64,000 nucleotides of DNA from Streptomyces sp. NBC_00490 (GTDB lineage Bacteria > Actinomycetota > Actinomycetes > Streptomycetales > Streptomycetaceae), in contig NZ_CP107869.1 in NCBI RefSeq assembly GCF_036013645.1, positions 3,844,001 to 3,908,000 on the forward strand. Direction: 5' to 3'. Made by a program: the position numbers and the translations under genes. Under the pieces are notes generated by a model that was not told the DNA's origin, made no database searches, and saw only the letters and a list, made by a program, of their open reading frames with translations. Shown here in pieces: positions 40,650-51,011 of the stretch (position 1 is its first letter; the number at the start of each line of letters is the position of its first letter).

Positions 40650-41495
40650 TCACCGCGGCGAGACCACGGTCCCCAACAGCCCGGGCCCCGTGTGCGCCCC
40701 GATCACCGCACCGACCTCACTGACATGCAGATCCGCCAGCCCCGGCACCCGCGCCCGCAACCGGTCCGCCAGTGCCGACGCCCGGTCGGGAGCGGCGAGG
40801 TGGTGGACAGCGATGTCGACCTGCGCGCTGCCCGCCCGGTCGGCCACGATCTCCTCGAGGCGGGCGATCGCCTTCGACGCGGTGCGCACCTTCTCCAGCG
40901 GTTCGATCCGCCCGCCCTGCAACTGGAGCAGCGGCTTGACGGCGAGCGCGGAGCCGAGGAGTGCCTGTGCGGCGCCGATCCGGCCGCCCCGGCGCAGATA
41001 GTCGAGAGTGTCGACGTAGAAGAAGGCGGACGTCCCGGCGGCCCGCTTCTCCGCGGCGGTGACAGCCTCGTCCACCGTGCCGCCCGCCTCGGCCACCTCC
41101 GCCGCCGCGAGGGCGCAGAAGCCGAGCGCCATGGCGATCATTCCGGTGTCCACGACCCGTACCGGCACCGGTGCCTCGCGCGCCGCGAGGACCGCGGCGT
41201 CGTAGGTGCCGGAGAGCTCGGCGGACAGGTGCAGGGAGACGATGCCGGTCGCGCCGGACTCCGCGACCCGCCGGTAGGTCTCCGCGAAGAGCTGGGGGCT
41301 GGGGCGCGAGGTGGTGACCGGGCGCCGCTTCTGCAGTGCCTGGGCCAGGGACCGGGTCGAGATCTCGGTGCCCTCTTCGAGGGCCTGGTCGCCGAGGACG
41401 ACGGTCAGGGGCACCGCGGTGATGCCGTGACGCTCCATCGTCCGCTGCGGCAGGTAGGCCGTTGAATCGGTGACGATCGCGACATGGCGGGACAT
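40650..41495 (-). CDS. DegV-family fatty-acid-binding protein
   Basis: 281 aa. 'VAIVTDSTAYLP' at the N terminus, 'TSRPSPQLF' in the first third, 'VRVVDTGMIAMALG' in the middle and a 'IGAHTGPGLLG' C terminus are the DegV family landmarks; the Ser and Thr of those motifs bind the fatty-acid carboxylate. In Firmicutes related FakB proteins present fatty acids to the kinase FakA; no FakA is visible nearby. It is the first gene downstream of the membrane protein at 41568 on the same strand. Confidence 0.9.
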   Translation of the reverse strand: MSRHVAIVTDSTAYLPQRTMERHGITAVPLTVVLGDQALEEGTEISTRSLAQALQKRRPVTTSRPSPQLFAETYRRVAESGATGIVSLHLSAELSGTYDAAVLAAREAPVPVRVVDTGMIAMALGFCALAAAEVAEAGGTVDEAVTAAEKRAAGTSAFFYVDTLDYLRRGGRIGAAQALLGSALAVKPLLQLQGGRIEPLEKVRTASKAIARLEEIVADRAGSAQVDIAVHHLAAPDRASALADRLRARVPGLADLHVSEVGAVIGAHTGPGLLGTVVSPR

Positions 41496-41567
41496 GAGCT
41501 GGAGGTTACCTGCCGTAGCGCCAGGGCGGCAGCCCGACCCCTGGCACCTGGGACAGCCTTGACCGGA

Positions 41568-42311
41568 TCAAGTCGTGCTCTCGGGACGGGGCTTCTTCTG
41601 CCACGGGTACGCGGGGCGCTGTGCCGGCGGGGTGATGGCGGGCCGGGTCGGTTCGTCGGTGGTGCGTGACTTCGGGGTCTCCGGCCAGGTCTGCTGGGCC
41701 GTGGTGGCGTCGGCGACGGGTGCCTCGGGCCACGGGGGCGGGGACTGCGCGGGCTCGGTCGGCTCCGCTGTCGTCCAGTGCCGCAGCGCGCCGGCCTCCA
41801 TGTCGATCTGGGAGCTCAGCGAGTCCAGGTCGTCGTCCGCGAAGCGGCGGGCGCGGTCCCGGGCCGCCCAGCGCAGTGAGTCCGCGGAGTGCGTGATCTG
41901 TTCGGTCCGCTCGCGCAGCCCCGGCAGTCGCTCGGCGAGCGTCGCCCGGTCCGGTTCGGACTCGAGGCGCCTGAGTTCGCCGTCCAGTTCGTGTCCGTGG
42001 GCGCTGAGGCGCTGGAAGAGGGCGAGGGACTCCTTGAGGGACTCGTCCTCGGCCACGCCCGCGTGCAGGGCGTCCTGGGTGGCGCGCATGGAGGTGCGCA
42101 GCTTCAGCCGCAGTTGCGCCAGTTCGCCCGCCGCGCCGGGCTGGGCGAAGGACTTGGCCCGCAGTGTGTGGTCCTCGACCGTGCGGCGGGCCTGGGTGAT
42201 GGTGCGGTCCACGCCGCGCTTGGCCGCGCCGACCACCTTCACCGTGGCGTAGACGCCGAGCACCAGGAAGAGCACGAAAAGCAGAGCGACTATCGCCATC
42301 AGTGCCTCCAC
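41568..42311 (-). CDS. Single-pass membrane protein with coiled-coil body, unknown function
   Basis: 247 aa from a GTG at 42311 (GGAGGAG upstream), or 243 aa from the ATG at 42299 (GGAGG upstream). One N-terminal membrane helix ('IVALLFVLFLVLGVYAT') is followed by a long charged helical region of ~150 residues with repeated 'LRxR/ELxxL' heptads. The Pro/Thr-rich tail ends in basic residues. No known domain recognised. It lies between the DegV and leuS genes on the same strand, separated from leuS by a terminator. Confidence 0.7.
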   Translation of the reverse strand: MEALMAIVALLFVLFLVLGVYATVKVVGAAKRGVDRTITQARRTVEDHTLRAKSFAQPGAAGELAQLRLKLRTSMRATQDALHAGVAEDESLKESLALFQRLSAHGHELDGELRRLESEPDRATLAERLPGLRERTEQITHSADSLRWAARDRARRFADDDLDSLSSQIDMEAGALRHWTTAEPTEPAQSPPPWPEAPVADATTAQQTWPETPKSRTTDEPTRPAITPPAQRPAYPWQKKPRPESTT

Positions 42312-42368
42312 GATGCTCCTCCTCGGACCGGGCGCGATGTTCCGCGCCGCTCTTCAACGGTAAACGCA

Positions 42369-42411
42369 ACGGGCAGGCGCGGAGTTCCGGAAGAACCCCG
42401 AACCTGCCCGT
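42369..42411 (-). terminator. leuS terminator hairpin
   Basis: ACGGGCAGG and CCTGCCCGT pair over 9 bp around an inner GGGGTTC/GGAACTCC hairpin, 27 bp beyond the leuS stop. The 3' side reads TGCGTTT. Confidence 0.7.
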
Positions 42412-42437
42412 ACGGGACCCCTAGGGGGTGCCGCGTC

Positions 42438-45311
<2,874 letters not shown>

Positions 45312-45360
45312 GATCCTTAAGCTCCATCGATCGTCTCTGCCAGCGGCTGTGTCGTTCAGG

Positions 45361-45390
45361 AAACGAAAAATCCCCTCGCACAGGAGGGGA
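45361..45390 (-). terminator. Attenuator terminator in the leuS leader
   Basis: TCCCCTC and GAGGGGA form a 7-bp stem with a 6-nt loop, followed by UUUUU and further U/C-rich bases on the minus strand, between the leader peptide and the leuS start. GCGCGGC just before the stem (45392-45398) can pair with GCCGCGC at the end of the leader peptide (45442-45448), giving an alternative structure. Confidence 0.8.
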
Positions 45391-45438
45391 CGCCGCGCCG
45401 ATTCCGACCCAGCCGGTTCACCCGGCGGTCGGGACTGA

Positions 45439-45477
45439 TCAGCGCGGCCCGCTAAGCAGAAGGCGTACGGCACGCAT
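45439..45477 (-). CDS. leuS leader peptide (12 aa, three consecutive Leu codons)
   Basis: ATG CGT GCC GTA CGC CTT CTG CTT AGC..., encoding [12 protein letters not shown], then TGA. A TACTCT -10 hexamer at 45484-45489 would place the transcription start at or very near this ATG, so the peptide is probably translated from a leaderless end. Stalling at the Leu codons would change pairing in the 3' part of the leader, as in amino-acid biosynthesis attenuators. Function is inferred from position, codons and the downstream terminator. Confidence 0.75.
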   Translation of the reverse strand: MRAVRLLLSGPR

Positions 45478-45609
45478 GGCGTCAGAGTACCGCAGCCGTT
45501 GAGCAAGCCGCGACGCGCTTACGTATGCCTCTTCGGCACCGGGTGCCGTTCGCTCCAACCCCGCAGAGCACTCCAACATCACCCGCCTAGAACTGAACAA
45601 GAGTCAAAA

Positions 45610-45701
45610 GTTACTTCGCGTAACGACTAGTAAAGGACATCACAACAACCGCATAGTCCTTTGGTAACAACGCAATAACTCAAACCTCGTACCGATCGGT
45701 A
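45610..45701 (+). promoter_or_regulatory. Operator/promoter region upstream of the cytochrome-flavoprotein operon, three inverted repeats
   Basis: In an unusually AT-rich stretch: GTTAC-N5-GTAAC at 45610-45624, AAAGGAC-N17-GTCCTTT at 45632-45662, and a perfect 12-bp palindrome TACCGATCGGTA at 45690-45701. TAGAGT at 45712-45717 could be a -10, with the palindrome covering the -35 position, a typical place for a TetR-type repressor. Regulators unknown. Confidence 0.55.
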
Positions 45702-45760
45702 TGGCTCCACTTAGAGTGCGGCAGCGGGACCGCTTTCCCGAACTGCTCGGAGTTGCCCCC

Positions 45761-47047
45761 ATGAACGCTCGTCGTAGTAACAGCTCGCTCCCCAGGACAG
45801 GCCGCTCGGCCTATGGCGTGGTGTCGGCTGTCGTCCTGCTTTTCATACCCGTGTTCGTGCTGGTCGGAGGTGAAAGGGTCCGCGACTTCCTGAACTTCGG
45901 CGCGGGCGTGCTCTCCCTCGTCTGCCTCACCTGCTCGGTGATCTGGGGCCTGGTCGCCCAGGACCGGATCTTCCTCAATCCGCAGCAGCGGATCATCGGC
46001 CAAGCGGTGCACCGGACGACGGCGGTCGGCTCGATCGCGTTCCTGCTGCTGCACATCACCACGAAGGTCGCCCTCGACCACACCTCGCTGATCTCGGCGA
46101 TCATCCCGTTCTCACTCGGCGTCACCGGCAGCGCCGGTCTGATCGGCCTGGGATCACTGGCCGGCCTGCTGATGATCTTCGTGGGCATCACCGGCGCCCT
46201 GCGCAGCCAGTTCGCCTCCCCGGCCCCGGTCGCCGCCCGCTGGCGCGCCATGCACATGCTGGCCTACCCGGCCTGGTGCTTCGCCCTGGTCCACGGCCTG
46301 TACTCGGGCCGCGAGGCCAAGCCGATCTTCGTGATCCTCTACAGCCTCTCGCTGGCCGGCGTCATCGGCGCACTCGCCCTGCGCTCGGCACCCCGCCCGA
46401 TCAAGCGCAAGGTCGCCGACCGGATCCAGACCGTCCTGGGCACCGGGGAGCGCCCGGGCCGCGAGGAGCTGGACGCGAGCCGCGCCAGGAACGCGGAGGC
46501 CTCGTCCGCCCTGCCGGGCTACGAGAACAAGCGCGCGGGACAGTCGCGTACGGCCCAGTCCTACGAAGCCCCCGCGCCGCCCGCCCCCGAACCCGCCAAC
46601 GGCTTCGCGGCCGCCTACCGCGCCGTCACACCGACCCCGCGCATCCCGCAGCAGCCGTCCTACGGCGCCGACCAGACCGCCCGCATGGACCTGCCGATGG
46701 ACATGCAGGCCACGGAGGCGATCCCGCGCTACGACACCGGCGGCAGCACCTCGGGCAGCTGGCCGATCCCGTCGCCCCCGCCGGTCGGCGAGGCACCTCC
46801 GTCGGCCTACGACCCGCTCCAGGACACCGGATACAACATCCCGACCTACCGCAATACGGACACATCCGGATACGGCACGAGTGATGTGTACGACACCGGT
46901 GAGTCGAACAACTCGTCCGGCGCGTACTACCCGAATGACACGTACAACAGCGGTCCCGCCACTGATCCATCGCCCGGTGATTCGTATGACTTCGGCACAC
47001 CGGGCTCGGGCGAACCTTGGAACATGCCTTCCGGAGGCTATAGGTGA
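45761..47047 (+). CDS. Diheme FRE/NOX-type membrane cytochrome b with long disordered C-terminal tail
   Basis: 428 aa from the ATG at 45761 (GGAG 8 nt upstream). About six membrane helices occupy residues ~15-215. The helix 'VHRTTAVGSIAFLLLH' has HX13H and the later helix 'MHMLAYPAWCFALVH' has HX12H, the bis-heme pattern of ferric reductases, NADPH oxidases and MsrQ. From ~225 the cytosolic tail is disordered, rich in Pro/Tyr/Asp/Ser with many 'YDTG'-like phrases. The next gene, a NuoF-like flavo-iron-sulfur protein, overlaps by 4 bp (GTGA), so the pair should form one electron-transfer unit. Electron acceptor unknown. Confidence 0.85.
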   Translation: MNARRSNSSLPRTGRSAYGVVSAVVLLFIPVFVLVGGERVRDFLNFGAGVLSLVCLTCSVIWGLVAQDRIFLNPQQRIIGQAVHRTTAVGSIAFLLLHITTKVALDHTSLISAIIPFSLGVTGSAGLIGLGSLAGLLMIFVGITGALRSQFASPAPVAARWRAMHMLAYPAWCFALVHGLYSGREAKPIFVILYSLSLAGVIGALALRSAPRPIKRKVADRIQTVLGTGERPGREELDASRARNAEASSALPGYENKRAGQSRTAQSYEAPAPPAPEPANGFAAAYRAVTPTPRIPQQPSYGADQTARMDLPMDMQATEAIPRYDTGGSTSGSWPIPSPPPVGEAPPSAYDPLQDTGYNIPTYRNTDTSGYGTSDVYDTGESNNSSGAYYPNDTYNSGPATDPSPGDSYDFGTPGSGEPWNMPSGGYR

Positions 47048-48657
47048 ACGAGGCCCTGCCCGACGTCCCAGAAGTCCGCGTGGTCGGTCTTCCTCAGCTC
47101 ACGTCGGGTTTCGACCTTGTCGAAAGACTGGACCTGCCCATGCACCTGAAGGTGCATGGGCCGCTCGAACCCCTGGGCGGCGAACAACTCGCGAAGCTGG
47201 CCGAGAACATCAACCTGAAGGGCCGCGGCGGCGCGGGCTTCCCCTTCCACAAGAAGCTGCGCTCGGTCGCCGAGGCGGCCATCAAGCGCGGTGTGCGCCC
47301 GGTCGTCGTCGTCAACGGCAGCGAGGACGAACCGGCCTGCCGCAAGGACACGGTGCTCATCAACCGTGCCCCGCACCTCATCCTCGACGGCGCCCTGCTG
47401 GTCGCCGAGGCCCTGGGTGCGCGCACGCTCGTGGTGGGCGTCACCCGTGAGTCCACCCAGCGGTCCATGGAGGCCGCGCTCGCCGAACGCGGCCTCAGCA
47501 ACGGCCGCCGGTCGGCGCTCCGCGCGCGCGTGCAGCGCAATCCCGTCCGTATGGTCACCGGAGCGGCGGCCTCACTGATCCGCTCCATCGACGGCGGCCC
47601 GGCGATCCCGCCCGGCCGCAAGGTCAGCGCCTCGCAGAACGGCGTCGGCGGCGCGCCCACCCTGCTGTCGAACGCGGAGACGTTCGCGCAGCTGGCGATC
47701 GCCGCCCGCATCGGCCCGGAGCGCTACGGCAACACCGGCCTGTACGACGAGCCGGGCACCGTCATGCTCACGGTCTCCGGCGCGGTCGCCCGCCCCATGG
47801 TGATCGAGGCCCCCACCGGCGTGCCGCTGCGCTACATCCTGCAGCTCGCCGGCGCCCCGCCGGTCCCGCAGGGCGTGCTGACCGGCGGCTACCACGGCAA
47901 GTGGATCGACGCCGCGACGGTCAACGAGGCGGTCGTCTCGCGCAACTCCCTGGACGCGGTGGGCGGTGCGCTCGGCGCGGGCGCGATCCTGCCGATCAGT
48001 CAGGAGACCTGCCCGCTGGGCGAGTCGCTGATGGTGGCGAAGTGGCTGGCCGAGGAGAGCGCGGGGCAGTGCGGTCCCTGCTACCTCGGTCTGCCGGCCG
48101 CCGCGCGCGGCCTGGAGGACATCCTCAACGGCGGCGGCCCGGCCGCCCTGGAGGCCCTCAAGCAGGTCGCCAAGAACGTGAAGCGGCGCGGCGCGTGCTC
48201 GCACCCGGACGGCTCCGCGATGTTCCTGGAGTCGACCATCAAGGCGTTCACCGACGACCTCGCCGCGCATGTCCTCGGCAACGGCTGCGGACGGCCCGTG
48301 GAGGGCGTTCTGCCGCTCTTCGAGGGCGGCATCACACCCGCGGGCCTCCCGAGTGGCGCCAGCGCCGAGGAGAACGGCCCCAGCCGCCAGAAGATCTACG
48401 TCGACTGGACGCTGTGCCGCGGCCACGGCCTGTGTGCCGACATCCTCCCGGAGGTCTTCGAACTCGGCGCCGACGGCTTCCCCACCGTCGCCCAGGCCCA
48501 GGTGCCGCGTTACGCCGAGGCGAAGGCACTCCGCGCGGTCCGCCGCTGCCCCGCCCTCGCCCTGCGCCTCGAGGAGGCGGCACCGCGCGACAACAGCGCG
48601 TCCCGCAACCTCCCGGTCCTCTCCCAGGGCCGCGGCCGCCGCGCACTGGGGCGCTGA
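47044..48657 (+). CDS. NuoF-like FMN/iron-sulfur protein fused to a C-terminal 3Fe-4S ferredoxin
   Basis: 537 aa from a GTG. The NuoF-type FMN core is seen as 'GRGGAGFPFHKK' (from residue 60), 'VNGSEDEPACRKD' and 'PTLLSNAETFAQL'; a SLBB segment follows. The cluster motif of NuoF, normally ESCGxCxPC, reads 'ESAGQCGPC' here: Ala340 replaces the first Cys, leaving Cys343, Cys346 and Cys385. The GEE-type NADH motif is also absent. The C terminus (from ~450) is a 3Fe-4S ferredoxin with Cys458, Cys464 and Cys502 (CX5C...CP). It likely moves electrons between a soluble partner and the diheme cytochrome encoded with it. A strong terminator follows. Confidence 0.88.
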   Translation: MNEALPDVPEVRVVGLPQLTSGFDLVERLDLPMHLKVHGPLEPLGGEQLAKLAENINLKGRGGAGFPFHKKLRSVAEAAIKRGVRPVVVVNGSEDEPACRKDTVLINRAPHLILDGALLVAEALGARTLVVGVTRESTQRSMEAALAERGLSNGRRSALRARVQRNPVRMVTGAAASLIRSIDGGPAIPPGRKVSASQNGVGGAPTLLSNAETFAQLAIAARIGPERYGNTGLYDEPGTVMLTVSGAVARPMVIEAPTGVPLRYILQLAGAPPVPQGVLTGGYHGKWIDAATVNEAVVSRNSLDAVGGALGAGAILPISQETCPLGESLMVAKWLAEESAGQCGPCYLGLPAAARGLEDILNGGGPAALEALKQVAKNVKRRGACSHPDGSAMFLESTIKAFTDDLAAHVLGNGCGRPVEGVLPLFEGGITPAGLPSGASAEENGPSRQKIYVDWTLCRGHGLCADILPEVFELGADGFPTVAQAQVPRYAEAKALRAVRRCPALALRLEEAAPRDNSASRNLPVLSQGRGRRALGR

Positions 48658-48667
48658 GCCGGCATCA

Positions 48668-48702
48668 CGAAGGGGGCCGCCCGGATCGGGCGGCCCCCTT
48701 CG
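48668..48702 (+). terminator. Terminator after the NuoF-like gene
   Basis: A perfect 16-bp stem CGAAGGGGGCCGCCCG / CGGGCGGCCCCCTTCG with a 3-nt loop, 11 bp after the stop codon. Confidence 0.85.
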
Positions 48703-48745
48703 TCGTCAGCGGGGACGCGGGACAACTGCCCCTGGAAACGCAAGA

Positions 48746-48775
48746 ATCCCGCCGGATCGGATGATCGGGCGGGAT
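48746..48775 (-). terminator. Terminator downstream of the first tRNA-Ala
   Basis: ATCCCGCC/GGCGGGAT, 8-bp stem with an inner 14-nt loop, 8 bp beyond the tRNA 3' end on the minus strand, followed by TCTTG. Confidence 0.6.
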
Positions 48776-48782
48776 CTTTCTG

Positions 48783-48855
48783 TGGAGCTAAGGAGAATTG
48801 AACTCCTGACCTCCTGCATGCCATGCAGGCGCTCTACCAACTGAGCTATAGCCCC
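48783..48855 (-). tRNA. tRNA-Ala (anticodon GGC), first copy
   Basis: 73 nt. The acceptor stem GGGGCTA/TAGCTCC, a D-arm with 'AGCTCAGTTGGTAGAGC', the anticodon stem CCTGC/GCAGG with loop ATGGCAT (anticodon GGC), and a T-arm with 'GTTCAATTC' fold as a standard cloverleaf. The discriminator is A and CCA is not encoded. Identical to the copy at 51879. Confidence 0.96.
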
Positions 48856-48958
48856 TTGCGCTGGCCCCGTGGGTTTCCCCCCGGCGGCGACGCCAACATT
48901 ACACGCTCCCCCGGGTGGAACACCAAATCGTTTCCCTGAGGCCCGCCACCGACGGGCC

Positions 48959-49192
48959 TCACGCAGTGACGAACGAGTAGAACCGTTTGAGCGTGCAGTG
49001 TTCCTCGAGGAGCCGGCCGTAGATCGGCTCGCCCTCGAGTTCACGGTACGTCTCGATCGGGTCGCCTTTTATGATCAGCGCCCGCGCGCACTCCTCGCAC
49101 CAGTACTGGTAGTCGGGATTGACCGGCTCCATGTCCCGCACGATCGGCGTCCCGCTGCCGCACCAGTCGCACTTTCGCCTGTGTGCACCCAT
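48959..49192 (-). CDS. Small zinc-ribbon protein (77 aa)
   Basis: 77 aa from the ATG at 49192; GGAG of its ribosome site lies in the last codons of the upstream small gene. 'CDWCGSG' and 'YWCEECARALI' form a CxxC...CxxC pair, a likely zinc ribbon. The C-terminal half is acidic/aromatic ('LKRFYSFV'). No family recognised. Second gene of a two-gene unit. Confidence 0.75.
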   Translation of the reverse strand: MGAHRRKCDWCGSGTPIVRDMEPVNPDYQYWCEECARALIIKGDPIETYRELEGEPIYGRLLEEHCTLKRFYSFVTA

Positions 49193-49195
49193 CGA

Positions 49196-49369
49196 TCAGC
49201 TCCAGCTGTGGCCGCAGGCCGTGCACACGTAGGAAATCCCGCCGTTGTCACCGAGGACTTGGGCGACATGGAGGGAACCGCAGGAAGGGCAGGTGAGCCG
49301 GGTGACCGTATCCCGTGTCGACGCTGCTTCAAGGAGGTGGCCCACCTCCTTGAGGATGCTCGCAGGCAT
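49196..49369 (-). CDS. Tiny zinc-ribbon protein (57 aa)
   Basis: 57 aa from the ATG at 49369, preceded by GGGAGGGA. It starts M-P-A-S-I-L-K-E-V, and the ribbon is 'LTCPSCGSLHV' and 'YVCTACGHSW' (CxxC...CxxC). The stop lies 3 bp before the start of the 77-aa gene, so the two are coupled. Codons 5-13 contain a perfect 12-bp inverted repeat (49329-49353) with a strong Shine-Dalgarno core. Function unknown; zinc ribbons of this type often bind nucleic acids or RNA polymerase. Confidence 0.75.
   Translation of the reverse strand: MPASILKEVGHLLEAASTRDTVTRLTCPSCGSLHVAQVLGDNGGISYVCTACGHSWS
49329..49353. repeat. Perfect inverted repeat inside the 57-aa zinc-ribbon gene
   Basis: TCAAGGAGGTGG-C-CCACCTCCTTGA, 12-bp arms with one central base. 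On either strand it contains AAGGAGGTG, a complete anti-16S match. Confidence 0.8.
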
Positions 49370-49438
49370 CACTGCTCCCTCCCGTCGGGCCGCGCCCCCT
49401 TCCGGCCGTTTGATTCTGCCACGGCCGGACCAATACGG

Positions 49439-50902
49439 TCAGCGACGCCTCAGTACCAGTCCGGACACGGCACCCACCGCCGCCGTCCCGGCCAGCGCGA
49501 ACATGCACGCCGAGAGCGCCTCCGCAGAGGTATACGCCTCGAAAGCCCCGAGTGACTCAAGCCGGTTCAAGAACAGTGTGCCGAACGCGGCGACTCCGGT
49601 CAGCTGACCGAGCTGGGTGACCGTGGCGAGCAGCCCGCTGGCGTCCGCCGCGTCCTCGGGCCGCACCGTGGCCAGCGCCCTGGTCAACGTGGGGCTGAAG
49701 GCCAGCGCGAGCCCGACACCCACGCACGCGTACGCGACATGTGCCCACACCCCGCCGTCACCGCCGCCCTCCAGCGCGAGACCGACCCCGGCCACGGACA
49801 GCGCGGTGATCAGGAACCCGGCCGGCGTCAGCGCGCGCTGCCAGGCCGCGGGCCACCTCCGCCAGGTCAGGCCGACCAGGCCGAAGACGACCGCGGTCGG
49901 CGCGAAGGTCAGGCCGGCGCGCAGGGCGCTGTAGCCGAGACCGCCCTGGACGTGCAGCGTGAGCACGAACAGGAAGCCGCCGTTGACCGCCATGACGGCC
50001 ATGATGCGCAGGACGGCCAGGCCCATGCCCGGATGCCGCAGCACCCTCGGCGCGATCAGCGGATCGCCGCCGCGCCGGGCGAGCCGGGCCTCGTACGCGC
50101 AGAACACCGTGAACAGCACCGCGGCGGCGGCCAGCGAGAGCCAGGACCACAGCGGCCAGTCCTCCTCCTGCCCCAGCACCAGCGGCACGGTGAACAGCGA
50201 CACGGCCGCACCGAGCAGGACCAGGCCCGGCAGGTCCAGGCCGCGCCGGCGCTCGCCGCCGTGGTCGCGCGGCAGCACACGGCGTCCGACGATCAGGAGG
50301 ACGACGCCCACGGGCACGTTCACCAGGAACACCGGCCGCCAGCCGGTGCCGAACAGGTCGGCGCTGACCAGGACTCCGCCGAGTATCTGTCCGGCGACGG
50401 CACCGACCGCGAGGACCGCCGAGTACGCGCCCAGCGCCTTCACCCGGGCCTCGCCGACGAAGTTCCGCTGGATGAGGCTGAGCACCTGCGGGATCATCAC
50501 GGCCGAGCCGATGCCCTGGACCAGCCGGAAGGCGATCAGTTCGGGGGCGCCCTGCGCCAGGCCGCAGGCGAGCGAGGCGGCGGTGAACAGGCCCATCCCG
50601 ACGAGGTGGACCCGGCCGTGGCCGTACCGGTCGCCGAGGCGGGCACCGGTGATCAGCAACACGGAGTAGGTGATGGTGTATCCGGCGACCACCAGCTGCA
50701 ACTCGGCACCCGAGGCGCGGAGTTCGGAACCGATGGTGGGAGCCGCGACGTTCACGATGAAGACGTCGAGCAGGGCCATGAACGTGGCGGCGAGCACGAC
50801 CGCGAGCAGCGGCCGGGGCCCGTTGTCAGTGCCGGGTGTTTGACTGGTCGCAGGACTTGGAACGGGTGCGATACCCGCTCCGGAACGGGGCGTTGTCGTC
50901 AT
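49439..50902 (-). CDS. MFS drug-efflux transporter (DHA2/EmrB type)
   Basis: 487 aa from the ATG at 50902, about 14 membrane segments. 'ALLDVFIVNVAAPTI' in helix 1 and 'RLGDRYGHGRVHLVG' in the 2-3 loop (motif A) are DHA2 signatures, and 'AVGAVAGQILGGVLV' is the antiporter motif C. It would export a hydrophobic toxin or antibiotic with proton antiport. It is divergent from an XRE regulator, the usual repressor-pump layout; a TGCTG-N7-CAGCA repeat lies between them near 50952. Substrate unknown. Confidence 0.88.
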   Translation of the reverse strand: MTTTPRSGAGIAPVPSPATSQTPGTDNGPRPLLAVVLAATFMALLDVFIVNVAAPTIGSELRASGAELQLVVAGYTITYSVLLITGARLGDRYGHGRVHLVGMGLFTAASLACGLAQGAPELIAFRLVQGIGSAVMIPQVLSLIQRNFVGEARVKALGAYSAVLAVGAVAGQILGGVLVSADLFGTGWRPVFLVNVPVGVVLLIVGRRVLPRDHGGERRRGLDLPGLVLLGAAVSLFTVPLVLGQEEDWPLWSWLSLAAAAVLFTVFCAYEARLARRGGDPLIAPRVLRHPGMGLAVLRIMAVMAVNGGFLFVLTLHVQGGLGYSALRAGLTFAPTAVVFGLVGLTWRRWPAAWQRALTPAGFLITALSVAGVGLALEGGGDGGVWAHVAYACVGVGLALAFSPTLTRALATVRPEDAADASGLLATVTQLGQLTGVAAFGTLFLNRLESLGAFEAYTSAEALSACMFALAGTAAVGAVSGLVLRRR

Positions 50903-51011
50903 GCCGTCGAGCGTGACGCCAGCGCGGTACGGGTGCCGAGAGCCCACCGATGCTGGTACTGACAGCACCTGGCAGGGCACGGGCCGGGCGGCGAGGATGG
51001 GGGATGTGACG

